Shown: positions 63,950 through 64,000 of the stretch, piece after piece | Layout: every line of letters starts with the position of its first letter | Numbering within the stretch: the first letter of the stretch is position 1 | Source of the DNA: Callaeas wilsoni | Lineage: Eukaryota; Chordata; Aves; Passeriformes; Callaeidae | Direction: 5' to 3' | Length of the DNA stretch: 64,000 bases | NCBI GenBank assembly: GCA_013398955.1 | Contig: VWPU01014898.1 | Location: forward strand, 149,178-213,177 | Program-made: the position numbers and the translations under genes | Notes under the pieces: generated by a model | Databases searched by the model: none | What the model was told of the DNA's origin: nothing | The model's input: the letters and a program-made list of their open reading frames with translations, nothing else

Positions 63950-64000
63950 TTAACAAAGCTAAACTTATAAAATATAAATATAATATATATTATATAAATA
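63950..64000. repeat. AT-rich low-complexity end of window
   Basis: A run of TATAAATA-like units with almost no G or C continues to the window edge. Confidence 0.75.

Larger units (their letters stand above)
8071..64000 (+). other. GABBR2: 5' part of GABBR2 intron 2
   Basis: After the donor at 8071 no further GABBR2 exon is seen. The next exon should encode a segment beginning LSFAATTP and including a YPYFFR motif. I scanned by eye for TTTGC(A/T)GC followed by Thr codons, and for the aromatic-rich stretch, without success. The intron is therefore inferred to run past the right edge and exceed 55.9 kb, which fits the very long introns of this gene in other vertebrates. An eye search can miss a divergent exon. 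Confidence 0.8.

Noticed and set aside
1..64000. Bacterial or phage-type system, CRISPR array, operon, tRNA or rRNA.
   Set aside because: No spaced direct repeats, no dense same-strand genes with ribosome binding sites and no cloverleaf or rRNA motifs. Intron, LINE and LTR content show vertebrate nuclear DNA.

Overview
This is vertebrate, almost certainly avian, nuclear DNA. It is AT-rich and intron-like, with no operons or dense coding. It carries many copies of CR1, the dominant LINE of birds, several ending in the typical short 3' motif close to ATTCTRTG. It also has a solo LTR of an avian endogenous retrovirus family whose terminal sequence I associate with Neoaves. The host assignment beyond 'bird' is inference.

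The only protein-coding sequence I can support is one 138-bp exon at 7933-8070 (+). It encodes 46 residues of the extracellular ligand-binding-domain region of the GABA-B receptor subunit 2 (GABBR2). It is the second coding exon, residues 108-153 in human numbering, and both borders are phase 0. Everything left of it is the 3' part of the preceding intron (1-7932). Everything right of it is the 5' part of the following intron (8071-64000). I looked for the next exon, which should begin with Leu-Ser-Phe-Ala-Ala and contain a Tyr-Pro-Tyr-Phe-Phe-Arg motif, and did not find it, so this intron appears to exceed 55.9 kb.

Layout: 1-7932 is intron with one dispersed avian repeat (about 1265-1650) and one small minus-strand CR1 scrap (7299-7373). 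7933-8070 is the exon. 8071-18213 is repeat-poor intron. 18214-30467 is a CR1-rich block with seven fragments, one of them (29436-29780) of a much older CR1 lineage. 30468-45349 is a nearly 15-kb stretch with no recognisable interspersed repeat. 45490-46467 is the longest CR1, with reverse-transcriptase remnants. 46468-64000 is mixed, with a minus-strand CR1, a CR1 split by a solo LTR, a second ancient CR1, and three more CR1 3' ends up to the right edge. Most younger CR1 copies lie in the same orientation as the gene.

I found no prokaryotic-type system, RNA gene, CRISPR array or independent gene inside the introns. The open reading frames of 60-158 codons scattered through the window are chance frames, or sense or antisense readings of CR1 and simple repeats. 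I see no evidence here for a new biological system. The points most worth a second look are the exon's residue changes, the nested LTR-in-CR1 insertion, the two ancient CR1 relics, the CR1 strand bias and the long repeat-free block.
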